Source: Ideonella alba
GTDB lineage: Bacteria; Pseudomonadota; Gammaproteobacteria; Burkholderiales; Burkholderiaceae_C
Direction of reading: 5' to 3'
NCBI RefSeq assembly: GCF_018069875.1
Contig: NZ_JAGQDF010000001.1
Span: forward strand, 186,001-250,000
DNA: 64,000 bases
Shown here: piece after piece, positions 17,107-25,997 of the stretch
Layout of the letters: the number at the start of each line of letters is the position of its first letter
Position numbering within the stretch: the first letter of the stretch is position 1
The notes under the pieces: model-generated
Told to the model about the DNA's origin: nothing
The model's input: the letters and a program-made list of their open reading frames with translations, nothing else
Database searches by the model: none
Made by a program: the position numbers and the translations under genes

Positions 17107-18263
17107 TGATCCCCTACGGCCGCCAGAACATCACCGACGCCGACGTTGCCGCTGTCGTCGAGGCGCTGCGCTCCGACTGGATCACCCAGGGCCCGGCGAT
17201 TCCCCGCTTCGAGCAGGCGCTGGCCGAGCGCGTGGGCGCGCGCCACGGCGTGGCGATGTGCAACGCCACCGCCGCGCTGCATGTGGCCTGCATGGCGCTG
17301 GGTCTGGGCCCGGGCGACCGGCTCTGGACCAGCCCGATCACCTTCGTCGCCTCGGCCAACTGCGGCCTGTACTGCGGCGCGACGGTCGATTTCGTCGACA
17401 TCGACCCCCGCAGCTACAACATGGACGTGGTCGCGCTGGAGGCCAAGCTGCGGGCCGCACAGGCCAGCGGCACGCTGCCCAAGGTGGTGGTGCCGGTGCA
17501 CTTTGCCGGTCAGAGCTGCGACATGGCGGCCATCCACGCGCTGGGCCAGCGCTACGGCTTTCGCATCATCGAGGATGCCTCGCACGCGGTGGGCGGCAGC
17601 TACCTCGGTCAGCCGGTGGGCAACTGCCGCTACAGCGACATCACCGTCTTCAGCTTCCACCCGGTCAAGATCATCACCACCGCCGAGGGCGGCATGGCGA
17701 TGACCCATGATCCGGCGCTGGCGCAGGCCATGGAGCGGCTGCGCAGCCACGGCATCACCCGCGACCCGGCGCAGATGGACGGCGCCCCGGAAGGCGGCTG
17801 GGACTACCAGCAGATCGACCTGGGCTACAACTACCGTCTGACCGACCTGCAGGCGGCGCTGGGCCACTCGCAGCTGAGCCAATTGGAGGGCTCGGTGGCG
17901 CGCCGCCACGCCATTGCGCAGCGCTACGACGCCGAACTGGCCAGCCTGCCGCTGATCACCCCCTGGCAGTCGCCCGACGCCCACTCGGCGCTGCACCTCT
18001 ACCCCATCCAGGTCGATCCGTCGCGCACCGCCGTCAGCCGCCGTGCGCTGTTCGACGGCCTGCGCGCCGCGGGCATCGGCGTCAACGTGCACTACATCCC
18101 GGTGCACACCCAGCCGCACTACCGCCGCCTGGGCTTTGCCCGCGGCGATTTCCCCGTGGCCGAGGCCTACTACGCCCACGCGGTGTCGCTGCCGATGTTC
18201 CCCACCCTCACCGAGGCCGAGCAGGGCACGGTCATCGCCGCGCTGCGCCGCCTGCTGGGCTGA
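17106..18263 (+). CDS. pseC: UDP-4-amino-4,6-dideoxy-N-acetyl-beta-L-altrosamine transaminase
   Basis: A 385-residue DegT/DnrJ/EryC1-type aminotransferase. The PLP lysine is K188 in FSFHPVKIITTAEGG, with the aspartate of EDASHAVGG near residue 157. PseC aminates C4 of the PseB product using glutamate. The segment VHYIPVHTQPHYRRLGF near the C terminus is characteristic of PseC. Its start shares one base with the pseB stop, and its own stop shares one base with the pseG start, giving a strict three-gene TGATG chain. Confidence 0.92.
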   Translation: MIPYGRQNITDADVAAVVEALRSDWITQGPAIPRFEQALAERVGARHGVAMCNATAALHVACMALGLGPGDRLWTSPITFVASANCGLYCGATVDFVDIDPRSYNMDVVALEAKLRAAQASGTLPKVVVPVHFAGQSCDMAAIHALGQRYGFRIIEDASHAVGGSYLGQPVGNCRYSDITVFSFHPVKIITTAEGGMAMTHDPALAQAMERLRSHGITRDPAQMDGAPEGGWDYQQIDLGYNYRLTDLQAALGHSQLSQLEGSVARRHAIAQRYDAELASLPLITPWQSPDAHSALHLYPIQVDPSRTAVSRRALFDGLRAAGIGVNVHYIPVHTQPHYRRLGFARGDFPVAEAYYAHAVSLPMFPTLTEAEQGTVIAALRRLLG

Positions 18264-19345
18264 TGGACGCACGCGGCCGACGCCTGCTGGTCCGGGCCGA
18301 TGCCTCGACCACGCTGGGCGCCGGCCATGTGATGCGAACGCTGACGCTGGCCAACGCCTGGCGCGAGCGCGGCGGCGAAGCGCTGTTTGTCTGCCGTGAA
18401 GCGCCCGGCCACCTGGGGGATCTCGTCGTCGCGCGGGGCCACGGCCTGCGCCTGCTGCCGCCCGAAGCGGCCGCGCCAGCGCAGGATGCGCTGCAGACCT
18501 TGCAGGCCAGCGCCGACTGGCGTGGTGCGACACCGCTGGACTGGGCGTTGGTGGACCACTACGGCCTGGCGGCCGACTGGGAGCGCCCCTGGCGCGGGCC
18601 GGCCGCGCGGGTGGCGGTGATCGACGACCTGGCCGACCGGGCGCACGACGTGGACCTGCTGCTGGACCAGAACCTGGGTCGGCAGGCCACCGATTACGAC
18701 GCTCTGGTGCCTGCCCAGGCGCGCCGCCTGATCGGGCCAGCCCATGCGCTGCTGCGGCCCGAGTTTGCAGCGCGGCGGACAGACAGCCTGGCACGCAGGG
18801 CGAACGGCGAGCTGCGCCACCTGGTGATCAGCATGGGCGGCTCCGACCCGGGCGGGGCCACCGCACGCTGCCTGGCCGCGCTGGCAGCGGCACCGGCGCT
18901 GCCGCTGGCGCGCGTCACCGTGGTGCTGGGGCCGCAGGCCCAGACACTGGCGCAGGTGCGCCAGGCGCTGGCCGCGTTGCCCCTGCCCACCGAGCTGCGC
19001 CTGAACGAGCCCGACATGGCCAGCCTGCTGGCCAGCGCCGACCTGGCGCTGGGCGCGGCCGGCGGCAGTGCCTGGGAGCGCTGCTGCCTGGGCCTGCCCA
19101 CGCTGCTGCTGGTGCTGGCCGACAACCAGGCGCCGGGCGCCCGGGCCCTGGCGGCCCAGGGCGCTGCGCTGTCGCTGGGCGGGCCTGATGACCTGCCGCA
19201 GGCGCTGGTGCCGGCGCTGCAGGCGCTGTCCGAGCCGGCGCGCCTGCTGGCCCTGTCGCGGGCGGCGGCGGCGCTGTGCGATGGCCTGGGGGCGGCACGC
19301 GTGGTGCAGGCCCTGCTGGACGAGGGGCCCCGTGGTGAGCACTGA
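18263..19345 (+). CDS. pseG: UDP-2,4-diacetamido-2,4,6-trideoxy-beta-L-altropyranose hydrolase
   Basis: A 360-residue GT-B-like hydrolase that removes UDP from the diacetamido-trideoxy sugar before PseI acts. The family signature is at the N terminus: RADASTTLGAGHVMRTLTLA, including the catalytic histidine of GxGHxxR. The UDP-binding half has ISMGGSDPGGATARCLAAL and LGAAGGSAWERCCLGLPTLL. It overlaps pseC by one base and pseH by 11 bp, so all four pse genes of this block form one transcriptional unit. Confidence 0.9.
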   Translation: MDARGRRLLVRADASTTLGAGHVMRTLTLANAWRERGGEALFVCREAPGHLGDLVVARGHGLRLLPPEAAAPAQDALQTLQASADWRGATPLDWALVDHYGLAADWERPWRGPAARVAVIDDLADRAHDVDLLLDQNLGRQATDYDALVPAQARRLIGPAHALLRPEFAARRTDSLARRANGELRHLVISMGGSDPGGATARCLAALAAAPALPLARVTVVLGPQAQTLAQVRQALAALPLPTELRLNEPDMASLLASADLALGAAGGSAWERCCLGLPTLLLVLADNQAPGARALAAQGAALSLGGPDDLPQALVPALQALSEPARLLALSRAAAALCDGLGAARVVQALLDEGPRGEH

Positions 19346-19850
19346 CCGCCTGCGGCCGCTGCGGGCCGAGGACCTGCCGCTGGTGCGCGCCTGGCGCAAC
19401 CACCCCGCGGTGCGCCAGCACATGTTCACCACCCACGAGATCACGGCCGACGAGCATGCGCAGTGGTTCCAGCGCCAGCAGGCCGACGCCACCCGGCGCC
19501 TCTACCTGTTCGAGCGCGACGGCGTGCCCCAGGGCTTCATGCACCTGAGCGGGGTGCGGCCGGGCGGGGTGTGCGAATGGGGCTTCTACGCCGCGCCCGA
19601 TGCGCCGCGCGGCACCGGTCGGGCCATGGGCGCGGCCACGCTGGCCGAACTCTTCGAGGTCGAGCAGGTGCACAAGATCTGCGGCCAGGTGCTGCAGGGC
19701 AATCGGGCGTCCTTGCGCTTTCATGAGGCACTGGGCTTCCAGCCCGAGGGCGTGCTGCCGCAGCCGCACGTCGGCGCTGACGGCCAGCGACAGGACGTGC
19801 ACTGCTACGGCCTGCAGGCCGAGGCCTGGCGCGCCACGCGCACCGGCTGA
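19335..19850 (+). CDS. pseH: UDP-4-amino-4,6-dideoxy-N-acetyl-beta-L-altrosamine N-acetyltransferase
   Basis: A 171-residue GNAT protein. PseH acetylates the C4 amino group made by PseC, using acetyl-CoA. Visible features are LRPLRAEDLPLVRAWRNHPAVRQ at the N terminus, GFYAAPDAPRGTGRAMGAA in the acetyl-CoA loop region, and the late segment GNRASLRFHEALGFQPEG. I choose GTG 19335, which has GAGGGG seven bases upstream; GTG 19332 is equally in frame. The stop codon touches the stop of rmlD on the other strand with no base between. Confidence 0.85.
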   Translation: MSTDRLRPLRAEDLPLVRAWRNHPAVRQHMFTTHEITADEHAQWFQRQQADATRRLYLFERDGVPQGFMHLSGVRPGGVCEWGFYAAPDAPRGTGRAMGAATLAELFEVEQVHKICGQVLQGNRASLRFHEALGFQPEGVLPQPHVGADGQRQDVHCYGLQAEAWRATRTG

Positions 19851-20741
19851 TCAGGGCAGCTCGGCCAGCATCCGGTCCACCCCGACCTGCCAGTGCGGCA
19901 GCACTAGGTCGAAGGCCTGCTGCAGGCGCCGCGTGTCCAGCCGCGAGTTCAGCGGCCGCTGTGCCGGCGTGGGGTACTGGGTGGTGGGAATGGCGCGGAT
20001 CGCCGCGGGCGCCACCTTCACCGGCCGGCCCTGGGCACGCGCCCACGCGATCACATGCTGCGCGTAGCCATGCCAGCTGACCTCGCCGCCGGCCACGCAG
20101 TGGTACAGGCCGGCCAGCTCGGGCCGCTGCTGCAGCGCGCGCAGCGCGTGCGCACTGACATCGGCCAGCAGCTCGGCCCCGGTGGGCGCGCCGATCTGGT
20201 CGTCGATCACGTTCAGCGCGTCGCGCTCGGCGGCCAGGCGCAGCATGGTCCTGGCGAAGTTGCCGCCGCGTGCGGCGTAGACCCAGCTGGTGCGCAGGAT
20301 CAGGTGGCGGCAGCCGCTGGCCTGGATCTGCTGCTCGCCACCCAGCTTGCTGCGGCCGTAGACGCTCAAGGGGCCGGTGGCGGCGTCCTCGTCGCGCGGC
20401 GTGTGGCCGCTGCCGTCGAAGACGTAGTCGGTGCTGAAGTGCAGCAGCGTGGCGCCGAGCGCGGCGGCTTCACGGGCCAGCACGCCGGGGGCGTCGGCGT
20501 TGATCGCCTGGGCCAGCGCGGGCTCGCTCTCAGCCTTGTCGACCGCGGTGTGGGCGGCGGCATTGACGATCACGTCGGGGCGCACGGTGCGCACCGTGGC
20601 GGCCAGGGCCTCGGGCTGGCTCAGATCAGCGTGCAGCGTGGCGTGGCCACGCCCGGGGGCGATGAGCTCGCCCAGCGGTGCCAGCGCGCGCTGCAGCTCC
20701 CAGCCGACCTGACCGTTCGGTCCGAGCAGAAGAATCTTCAT
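19851..20741 (-). CDS. rmlD: dTDP-4-dehydrorhamnose reductase
   Basis: A 296-residue SDR enzyme for the last step of dTDP-L-rhamnose synthesis. The Rossmann motif is [10 protein letters not shown] (residues 7-16), and the catalytic pair is Y128-x3-K132 in YGRSKLGGE. The segment [10 protein letters not shown] near residue 101 is typical of RmlD. ATG 20741 overlaps the rmlB stop (ATGA). The gene is the distal member of the minus-strand rmlA-rmlB-rmlD unit and meets pseH head-on. Confidence 0.93.
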   Translation of the reverse strand: MKILLLGPNGQVGWELQRALAPLGELIAPGRGHATLHADLSQPEALAATVRTVRPDVIVNAAAHTAVDKAESEPALAQAINADAPGVLAREAAALGATLLHFSTDYVFDGSGHTPRDEDAATGPLSVYGRSKLGGEQQIQASGCRHLILRTSWVYAARGGNFARTMLRLAAERDALNVIDDQIGAPTGAELLADVSAHALRALQQRPELAGLYHCVAGGEVSWHGYAQHVIAWARAQGRPVKVAPAAIRAIPTTQYPTPAQRPLNSRLDTRRLQQAFDLVLPHWQVGVDRMLAELP

Positions 20742-21796
20742 CGCGCGCTGTAGTGGGTGCCGATCCAGTCCTGGTAGGCACCGCTCTGCACATTGGCCAC
20801 CCAGGCCGCGTTGTCCAGGTACCACTGCACCGTCTTGCGGATGCCGGTGGCGAAGGTCTCGGCCGGGCGCCAGCCCAGTTCGCGCTCGATCTTGCGCGCA
20901 TCGATCGCGTAGCGGCGGTCGTGGCCGGGGCGGTCGGTCACATGGGTGATCAGCCGGGCGTAGGGGCCGGCTGGGTCGGGGCGCAGCTCATCGAGCAGCG
21001 CGCACACCGTGTGGACGATGTCGATGTTGGCCATCTCGTTCCAGCCGCCGATGTTGTAGGTCTCGCCCACGCGGCCGCCGGCCAGCACTGCGCGGATGCC
21101 GCTGCAGTGGTCCTTGACATACAGCCAGTCGCGGATCTGCCGGCCGTCGCCGTACACCGGCAGCGGCTTGCCGGCCAGCGCGTTGACGATCATCAGCGGG
21201 ATCAGCTTCTCGGGGAAGTGGTAGGGCCCGTAGTTGTTGGAGCAGTTGGTGGTCAGCACCGGCAGGCCGTAGGTGTGGTGCCAGGCCCGCACCAGGTGGT
21301 CGCTGGCGGCCTTGCTGGCGCTGTAGGGGCTGTTGGGCTCGTAGGGGTTGGTCTCGGCAAACGGCGGGTCGCTGGGCTTGAGGGAGCCATAGACCTCGTC
21401 GGTGCTGACGTGGTGGAAGCGGAAGGCGGCCTTCCCGGCACCGTCCAGCGTGTTCCAGAAACCCCGCGCGGCCTCGAGCAGGGTGAAGGTGCCCTCGACA
21501 TTGGTCTTCACGAAGGCGCCGGGGCCATGGATGCTGCGGTCCACATGGCTCTCGGCCGCGAAGTGGACGATGGCGCGCGGGCGGTGGGTGGCCAGCAGGC
21601 CATCGACCAGCGCGCGGTCGCCGATGTCGCCGTGCACGAAGACGTGGCGCGCATCGCCGTCCAGCGCGGCCAGGTTGGCACGGTTGCCGGCGTAGGTGAG
21701 GGCGTCGAGGTTGACGACCGGCTCATCGCTCTGCGCGAGCCAGTCCAGGACGAAGTTGCTGCCGATGAAGCCGGCGCCGCCGGTGACAAGAATCAT
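20738..21796 (-). CDS. rmlB: dTDP-glucose 4,6-dehydratase
   Basis: A 352-residue SDR enzyme converting dTDP-glucose to dTDP-4-keto-6-deoxyglucose. It starts directly with the nucleotide-binding motif [14 protein letters not shown]. It has [11 protein letters not shown] near residue 80, the catalytic T132-D133-E134 in STDEVYGSL, and Y158-x3-K162 in [10 protein letters not shown]. Length is typical of RmlB. It is followed by rmlD (4-bp overlap) and preceded by rmlA (15-bp gap). Confidence 0.95.
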   Translation of the reverse strand: MILVTGGAGFIGSNFVLDWLAQSDEPVVNLDALTYAGNRANLAALDGDARHVFVHGDIGDRALVDGLLATHRPRAIVHFAAESHVDRSIHGPGAFVKTNVEGTFTLLEAARGFWNTLDGAGKAAFRFHHVSTDEVYGSLKPSDPPFAETNPYEPNSPYSASKAASDHLVRAWHHTYGLPVLTTNCSNNYGPYHFPEKLIPLMIVNALAGKPLPVYGDGRQIRDWLYVKDHCSGIRAVLAGGRVGETYNIGGWNEMANIDIVHTVCALLDELRPDPAGPYARLITHVTDRPGHDRRYAIDARKIERELGWRPAETFATGIRKTVQWYLDNAAWVANVQSGAYQDWIGTHYSAR

Positions 21797-21811
21797 GACC
21801 GTTTCAGGGAA

Positions 21812-22699
21812 TCAATACACGCGTTCGCGCAGGATCTGCTGCAGGTACTGGCCGTAGCCGCTCTTGGCCAGCGGGGCGGCCAGGGCCTCGAGCTGGGCGT
21901 CGCTGATCCAGCCCTGGCGCCAGCAGATCTCCTCGGGGCAGCAGACCTTCAGGCCCTGGCGCTTCTCCAGCGTCTGCACGAAGGCGCTGGCCTCCAGCAG
22001 GCTGTCGTGGGTGCCGGTGTCCAGCCAGGCGTCGCCGCGGCCGAAACGCTGCACGTCCAGCTCGCCCGCGTCCAGGTACAGGCGGTTCAGGTCGGTGATC
22101 TCCAACTCGCCCCGGGCGCTGGGCCGCAGCGCCTTGGCGCGCTCGACCACCTGGGTGTCATAGAAATACAGGCCGGTCACGGCGAATCGGCTGCGCGGCT
22201 GGCGGGGCTTTTCCTCCAGGCTCACGGCGCGGCCGTCGCGGTCGAACTCGACCACGCCGTAGCGTTCGGGGTCGGTCACCGGGTAGGCGAAGACCGTGGC
22301 GCCATGCGCCTGGCGCGCCGCCGCCTCGACCCGGCGACCCAGGTCGTGGCCGAAGAAGATGTTGTCGCCCAACACCAGCGCGCTGCGGGCATCGCCCAGG
22401 AAGTGCTCGCCGATCAGGAAGGCCTGGGCCAGGCCGTCCGGGCTGGGCTGCACCGCGTACTGCAGCGACAGGCCCCAGGCGCTGCCGTCGCCCAGCAACT
22501 GCTGGAAGCGCGGCGTGTCCTGTGGCGTGCTGATCAGCAGGATCTCGCGGATGCCGGCCAGCAGCAGCGCGGACAGCGGGTAATACACCATCGGCTTGTC
22601 GTACACCGGGATCAGCTGCTTGCTGATCGCCAGCGTGGCCGGGTGCAGCCGGGTGCCGGAGCCGCCGGCCAGGATGATGCCCTTGCGAGGGGTAGACAC
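21812..22699 (-). CDS. rmlA: glucose-1-phosphate thymidylyltransferase
   Basis: A 295-residue nucleotidyltransferase forming dTDP-glucose from dTTP and glucose-1-phosphate. The signature [17 protein letters not shown] is at residues 6-22, with KPMVYYPLS near 35, [13 protein letters not shown] near 108 and a C-terminal [11 protein letters not shown]. The start codon is GTG at 22699. The gene is first in rmlA-rmlB-rmlD and diverges from rhlE across 103 bp. The usual fourth gene rmlC is not in this unit or elsewhere in the window. Confidence 0.95.
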   Translation of the reverse strand: MSTPRKGIILAGGSGTRLHPATLAISKQLIPVYDKPMVYYPLSALLLAGIREILLISTPQDTPRFQQLLGDGSAWGLSLQYAVQPSPDGLAQAFLIGEHFLGDARSALVLGDNIFFGHDLGRRVEAAARQAHGATVFAYPVTDPERYGVVEFDRDGRAVSLEEKPRQPRSRFAVTGLYFYDTQVVERAKALRPSARGELEITDLNRLYLDAGELDVQRFGRGDAWLDTGTHDSLLEASAFVQTLEKRQGLKVCCPEEICWRQGWISDAQLEALAAPLAKSGYGQYLQQILRERVY

Positions 22700-22802
22700 G
22701 TCGACAACTCCCGTCTGGATGCGGTGGCTGGGCGCCCGGGAAGTGGGGCGTCAAGCCAGTGTAAACACGCACGATCCGGCCAAGCGGCGATAATTGGGGG
22801 AC

Positions 22803-24275
22803 ATGAACCCTGAATCTCAGGCCGACCAGGCCAGCCCCGCGACCCCGACCGAGTCCGCGCCCCCCGCCCGTTTCGACACCCTGCCGCTGGACGCCAAGCT
22901 GCTGCGCGCCGTCGACGACCAGGGCTACGCGACGATGACGCCGATCCAGGCCAAGGCCATCCCGATCGTGCTGTCCGGCCGCGACGTGATGGGCGCCGCC
23001 CAGACCGGCACCGGCAAGACCGCGGCCTTTTCGATCCCGCTGCTGCAGAAAATGATGCGGCACGAGAACACCAGCGCCTCGCCCGCCCGCCACCCGGTGC
23101 GCGCACTGGTGCTGGCGCCCACCCGCGAGCTGGCCGACCAGGTGGCCAACAACGTCAAGGCCTACTGCAAGCACACCGGCCTGCGTGCCGCGGTGGTCTT
23201 CGGCGGCGTCGACATGAAGCCGCAGACGGCCGAATTGAAGCGCGGCGTCGAGATCCTGATCGCCACCCCGGGCCGGCTGCTCGACCACATCGAGGCCAAG
23301 AACTGCGTGCTCAACCAGGTCGAGTATGTGGTTCTGGACGAGGCCGACCGCATGCTCGACATCGGCTTCCTGCCCGATCTGCAGCGCATCCTCAGCTATC
23401 TGCCCAAGGGCAACCGCCAGACCCTGCTGTTCTCGGCCACCTTCAGCCCCGAGATCAAGAAGCTGGCCAACAGCTACCTGCACGACCCGGTGCTGGTCGA
23501 GGTGGCGCGGCCCAATGCCACGGCCTCCACCGTGGAGCAGCGCTTCTACAGCGTGTCGGATGACGACAAGCGCGCGGTGGTGCGCCAGCAGCTGCGCCAG
23601 CGCGACCTGAAGCAGGCCATCGTCTTCGTGAACTCCAAGCTGGGCGCGGCCCGGCTGGCCCGCTCCTTCGAGCGCGACGGCCTGCGCACCGCCGCGCTGC
23701 ACGGCGACAAGAGCCAGGACGAGCGCCTGAAGTCGCTGGCCGCCTTCAAGGCCGGCGAGGTCGACCTGCTGGTGGCCACCGATGTGGCCGCCCGCGGCCT
23801 GGACATCGCCGACCTGCCCGCCGTCTTCAACTTCGACGTGCCCTTCAACGCCGAGGACTACGTGCACCGCATCGGCCGCACCGGCCGTGCCGGCGCCTCG
23901 GGCGTGGCGATCACGCTGGTCACGCGCGACGACAGCCGGCTGGTGTCGGACATCGAGAAGCTGATCAAGAAGAAGATCGACCTGGAAGCCATCGAGCTGG
24001 AGGACGAGCGTCCGCGCCGCCCGCCGCGCCGCCGCGAGGACGAGGACGCCCCGGCCGAGCGCCGCAGCGCCGAGCCGGCGCCGCGCCGCCCGGCGCCCAG
24101 CGCGTCGCGCGACCCCTTCTTCGACAAGCCCTACGAGGCCTCCGACCGCGCCGAACCGGCCGCCTGGGAAAAGGAAAAGGCCGCGGCCCCGACCCCGGCG
24201 GCGGCGGCCCGCGTGTCGCCCAACATCCGCGCCAAGCGCAAGGTGGCCTCGCTGCTGGGCGGCGGCAAAGCCTGA
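22803..24275 (+). CDS. rhlE: DEAD-box RNA helicase RhlE
   Basis: A 490-residue ATP-dependent RNA helicase. Motifs in order: Q-motif region YATMTPIQAKAIP, Walker A AQTGTGKT (66-73), PTRELA, VLDEADRML, SATF, and in domain 2 DVAARGLDI and HRIGRTGRAG. The C terminus (after about residue 400) is a basic, Arg/Pro/Ala-rich tail usual in RhlE. It likely remodels rRNA or mRNA structure and may help RNase E. ATG 22803 is preferred to TTG 22794. A GATAAT hexamer lies just upstream as a weak -10 candidate. Confidence 0.9.
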   Translation: MNPESQADQASPATPTESAPPARFDTLPLDAKLLRAVDDQGYATMTPIQAKAIPIVLSGRDVMGAAQTGTGKTAAFSIPLLQKMMRHENTSASPARHPVRALVLAPTRELADQVANNVKAYCKHTGLRAAVVFGGVDMKPQTAELKRGVEILIATPGRLLDHIEAKNCVLNQVEYVVLDEADRMLDIGFLPDLQRILSYLPKGNRQTLLFSATFSPEIKKLANSYLHDPVLVEVARPNATASTVEQRFYSVSDDDKRAVVRQQLRQRDLKQAIVFVNSKLGAARLARSFERDGLRTAALHGDKSQDERLKSLAAFKAGEVDLLVATDVAARGLDIADLPAVFNFDVPFNAEDYVHRIGRTGRAGASGVAITLVTRDDSRLVSDIEKLIKKKIDLEAIELEDERPRRPPRRREDEDAPAERRSAEPAPRRPAPSASRDPFFDKPYEASDRAEPAAWEKEKAAAPTPAAAARVSPNIRAKRKVASLLGGGKA

Positions 24276-24280
24276 TCGGC

Positions 24281-24604
24281 GTGCGGCGCACCGGCACCTG
24301 GCGTGCGCTGTTCGCCAGCGCGCTGCTCGTCATCCTGTGGCTGGCGCTGCGCCCCAACCCGGGCGGCCCGGACTGGTTTGACCATGCCGACAAGCTGCGC
24401 CATGCCGCGGCGTTTGCCGCGCTCTGGCTGGTGGGCTACCGCGCCGGCGGCCGTGGCTGGCGCCTGGCGCTCGGCCTGCTGGTCTTTGGCGGGCTGATCG
24501 AGGTCCTGCAGTCGCTGACCCCGGACCGCGAGCCGTCGCTGGCCGATGTGGCGGCCGACGCGGTGGGACTGGCGCTGGGCGCGGTCTGGACCCGTTGGCG
24601 CTGA
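24281..24604 (+). CDS. VanZ-family small membrane protein
   Basis: A 107-residue protein with about three or four membrane segments. Its motifs DHADKLRHAAAFAALWL, then GLLVFGGLIEVLQSLTP and PSLADVAADAVGLALG, match the VanZ-like family, whose general biochemical role is unclear. It starts with GTG five bases after rhlE and is likely cotranscribed. Its stop meets the stop of the methylase gene on the opposite strand with no spacer (TGATCA at 24602-24607). Confidence 0.75.
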   Translation: MRRTGTWRALFASALLVILWLALRPNPGGPDWFDHADKLRHAAAFAALWLVGYRAGGRGWRLALGLLVFGGLIEVLQSLTPDREPSLADVAADAVGLALGAVWTRWR

Positions 24605-25366
24605 TCAGGCCAGCCAGAGAAACACGGCCGGCAGCGTGTCGGGCAGCACCGGTGGCTGGCGCCGCCAGTCGGCCACCGTGCGGGTGGCGCAGAAGCCCCC
24701 CGGCGAGGTGAGCCCGCAGGCCAGCGACAGCCGCGTGCCGGGCTGCAGCGTGGCCAGCAGCGCGTCGGCCAGCGCCTGGTTGCGGTAGGGCGTTTCGATC
24801 ACCAGCTGGGTCTGGCCTTCCTGGCGCGAGCGCTGCTCCAGCGCCTTCACGCGGCGCGCACGCTCGCCGGCGTCCTGCGGCAGGTAGCCTTCGAAGGCGA
24901 AGCGCTGGCCATTGAGGCCGCTGGCCGCCAGCGCCAGCGTCAGCGAGGACGCGCCGGCCAGCACCTCCACCGCCACGCCGCGCGCATGGGCCGCGGCCAC
25001 CAGGCGCGCGCCCGGGTCGGCCACGGCCGGCAGACCGGCATCCGACAGCAGGCCCAGGGCCTGGCCAGCCAGCGCTGGCGCCAGCAGCTGTTCCCAGGCG
25101 CGGGCGTCGGTGTCGTCGGCGGGCGCGCCCTTGCGCGGGCGGGGCAGCTCGGTGATGGCCAGGCTCTGCAGCGGCTGCGCCAGCGGCACCACCTCGCCCA
25201 CCCGCTTCAGGAAGCTGCGCGCCGCCTTGGCGTTCTCGACCACCCAGTGGCCGATGCCGGCCGCCCGGGCGATCGCGCCCTGGCTCAGGACCTCGGTGAT
25301 CGGGGTGGGGGTGGCGCCCAGGTCCAGCGTGCTGGGCACCAGCACCAGGCGGCCGGCCCCGCTCAT
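24605..25366 (-). CDS. RsmI-like SAM-dependent tetrapyrrole-methylase-family protein
   Basis: A 253-residue member of the tetrapyrrole methylase superfamily. Motifs resemble RsmI: LVLVPSTLDLGATP at the start, FLKRVGEV in the middle, LGLLSDAGLPAVADPGARLV near residue 105, then GASSLTLALAASGLNGQRFAFEGYLPQ and ETPYRNQAL. RsmI proper methylates 16S rRNA C1402. This protein is somewhat shorter and lacks the usual N-terminal GTLYVVATPIGN form, so it may be the paralogous family common in Burkholderiales. Start ATG 25366 overlaps the Maf stop (ATGA). Confidence 0.75.
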   Translation of the reverse strand: MSGAGRLVLVPSTLDLGATPTPITEVLSQGAIARAAGIGHWVVENAKAARSFLKRVGEVVPLAQPLQSLAITELPRPRKGAPADDTDARAWEQLLAPALAGQALGLLSDAGLPAVADPGARLVAAAHARGVAVEVLAGASSLTLALAASGLNGQRFAFEGYLPQDAGERARRVKALEQRSRQEGQTQLVIETPYRNQALADALLATLQPGTRLSLACGLTSPGGFCATRTVADWRRQPPVLPDTLPAVFLWLA

Positions 25367-25962
25367 CGGGCCTGGCGCACCGGGTCGAGCCCGGCGGCGC
25401 GCAGCAGGGCGCTGGTGCGGATCAGCGGCAGGCCGACCAGGGCGGTCGGGTCGTCGGACTCGATCGCCGACAGCAGCGCGATGCCCAGCGTCTCGCACTT
25501 GGCGCTGCCGGCGCAGTCGTAGGGCTGCTCCAGGCGCAGGTAGCGCTCGATCTCGTCATCGTCCAGGTCGCGAAAGCGCACGGTGACGGGCACGCGCTCG
25601 ACCTGCTCGAAGCCGGTATCGGGTCGGACCACCGCCACCGCGGTCTGGAAGACCACCGCGCGGCCGCTCATGCGGCGCAGCTGGGCCACGGCGCGCTCGT
25701 GCGTGCCGGGCTTGCCGATCGCCTCGCCATCGACATCGGCCACCTGGTCGGAGCCGATCACCAGCGCCCCCGGATGGCGCGACGCCACCTCGCGGGCCTT
25801 GGCCAGCGCCAGCCGGGTGGCCAGCGCGGCCGGGGCCTCGCCGGGCAGCGGGGTTTCGTCGACGCGCGGGGCATCGGCCGTGAAGGGCAGGCGCAGGCGC
25901 TCAAGCAGCTCGCGCCGGTAGCGCGAGGTCGAGCCCAGGATCAGCGGGGGCAGGGCGGTCAT
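25363..25962 (-). CDS. Maf-family nucleotide pyrophosphatase (YceF-like)
   Basis: A 199-residue Maf protein that hydrolyses non-canonical or methylated nucleoside triphosphates. The signature LILGSTSRYRRELLERL is at the N terminus, followed by DETPLPGEAP, the catalytic region VIGSDQVADVDGEAIGKPG, and DCAGSAKCETLG. The SDQV form is typical of the YceF branch (7-methyl-GTP pyrophosphatase) rather than the dTTP/UTP branch. ATG 25962 is placed at the conserved N terminus. It diverges from yceD with only 35 bp between start codons and overlaps the methylase gene. Confidence 0.85.
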   Translation of the reverse strand: MTALPPLILGSTSRYRRELLERLRLPFTADAPRVDETPLPGEAPAALATRLALAKAREVASRHPGALVIGSDQVADVDGEAIGKPGTHERAVAQLRRMSGRAVVFQTAVAVVRPDTGFEQVERVPVTVRFRDLDDDEIERYLRLEQPYDCAGSAKCETLGIALLSAIESDDPTALVGLPLIRTSALLRAAGLDPVRQAR

Positions 25963-25985
25963 CGCGGAATTCTCCCATCGGCCCG

Positions 25986-25991
25986 TACACT
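25986..25991 (+). promoter_or_regulatory. possible -10 element directly before yceD
   Basis: TACACT is a reasonable -10 hexamer. Transcription would begin about seven bases downstream, which is at or next to the yceD ATG (25998). No Shine-Dalgarno sequence is present before that ATG, so yceD could be translated from a leaderless or near-leaderless transcript. No good -35 was seen. Confidence 0.25.
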
Positions 25992-25997
25992 GGCGGC

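Noticed and set aside
20678-22813. A 711-codon plus-strand frame opposite rmlD-rmlB-rmlA
   Set aside because: The minus-strand rml genes are complete with catalytic motifs; the opposite frame is a codon-bias artefact.
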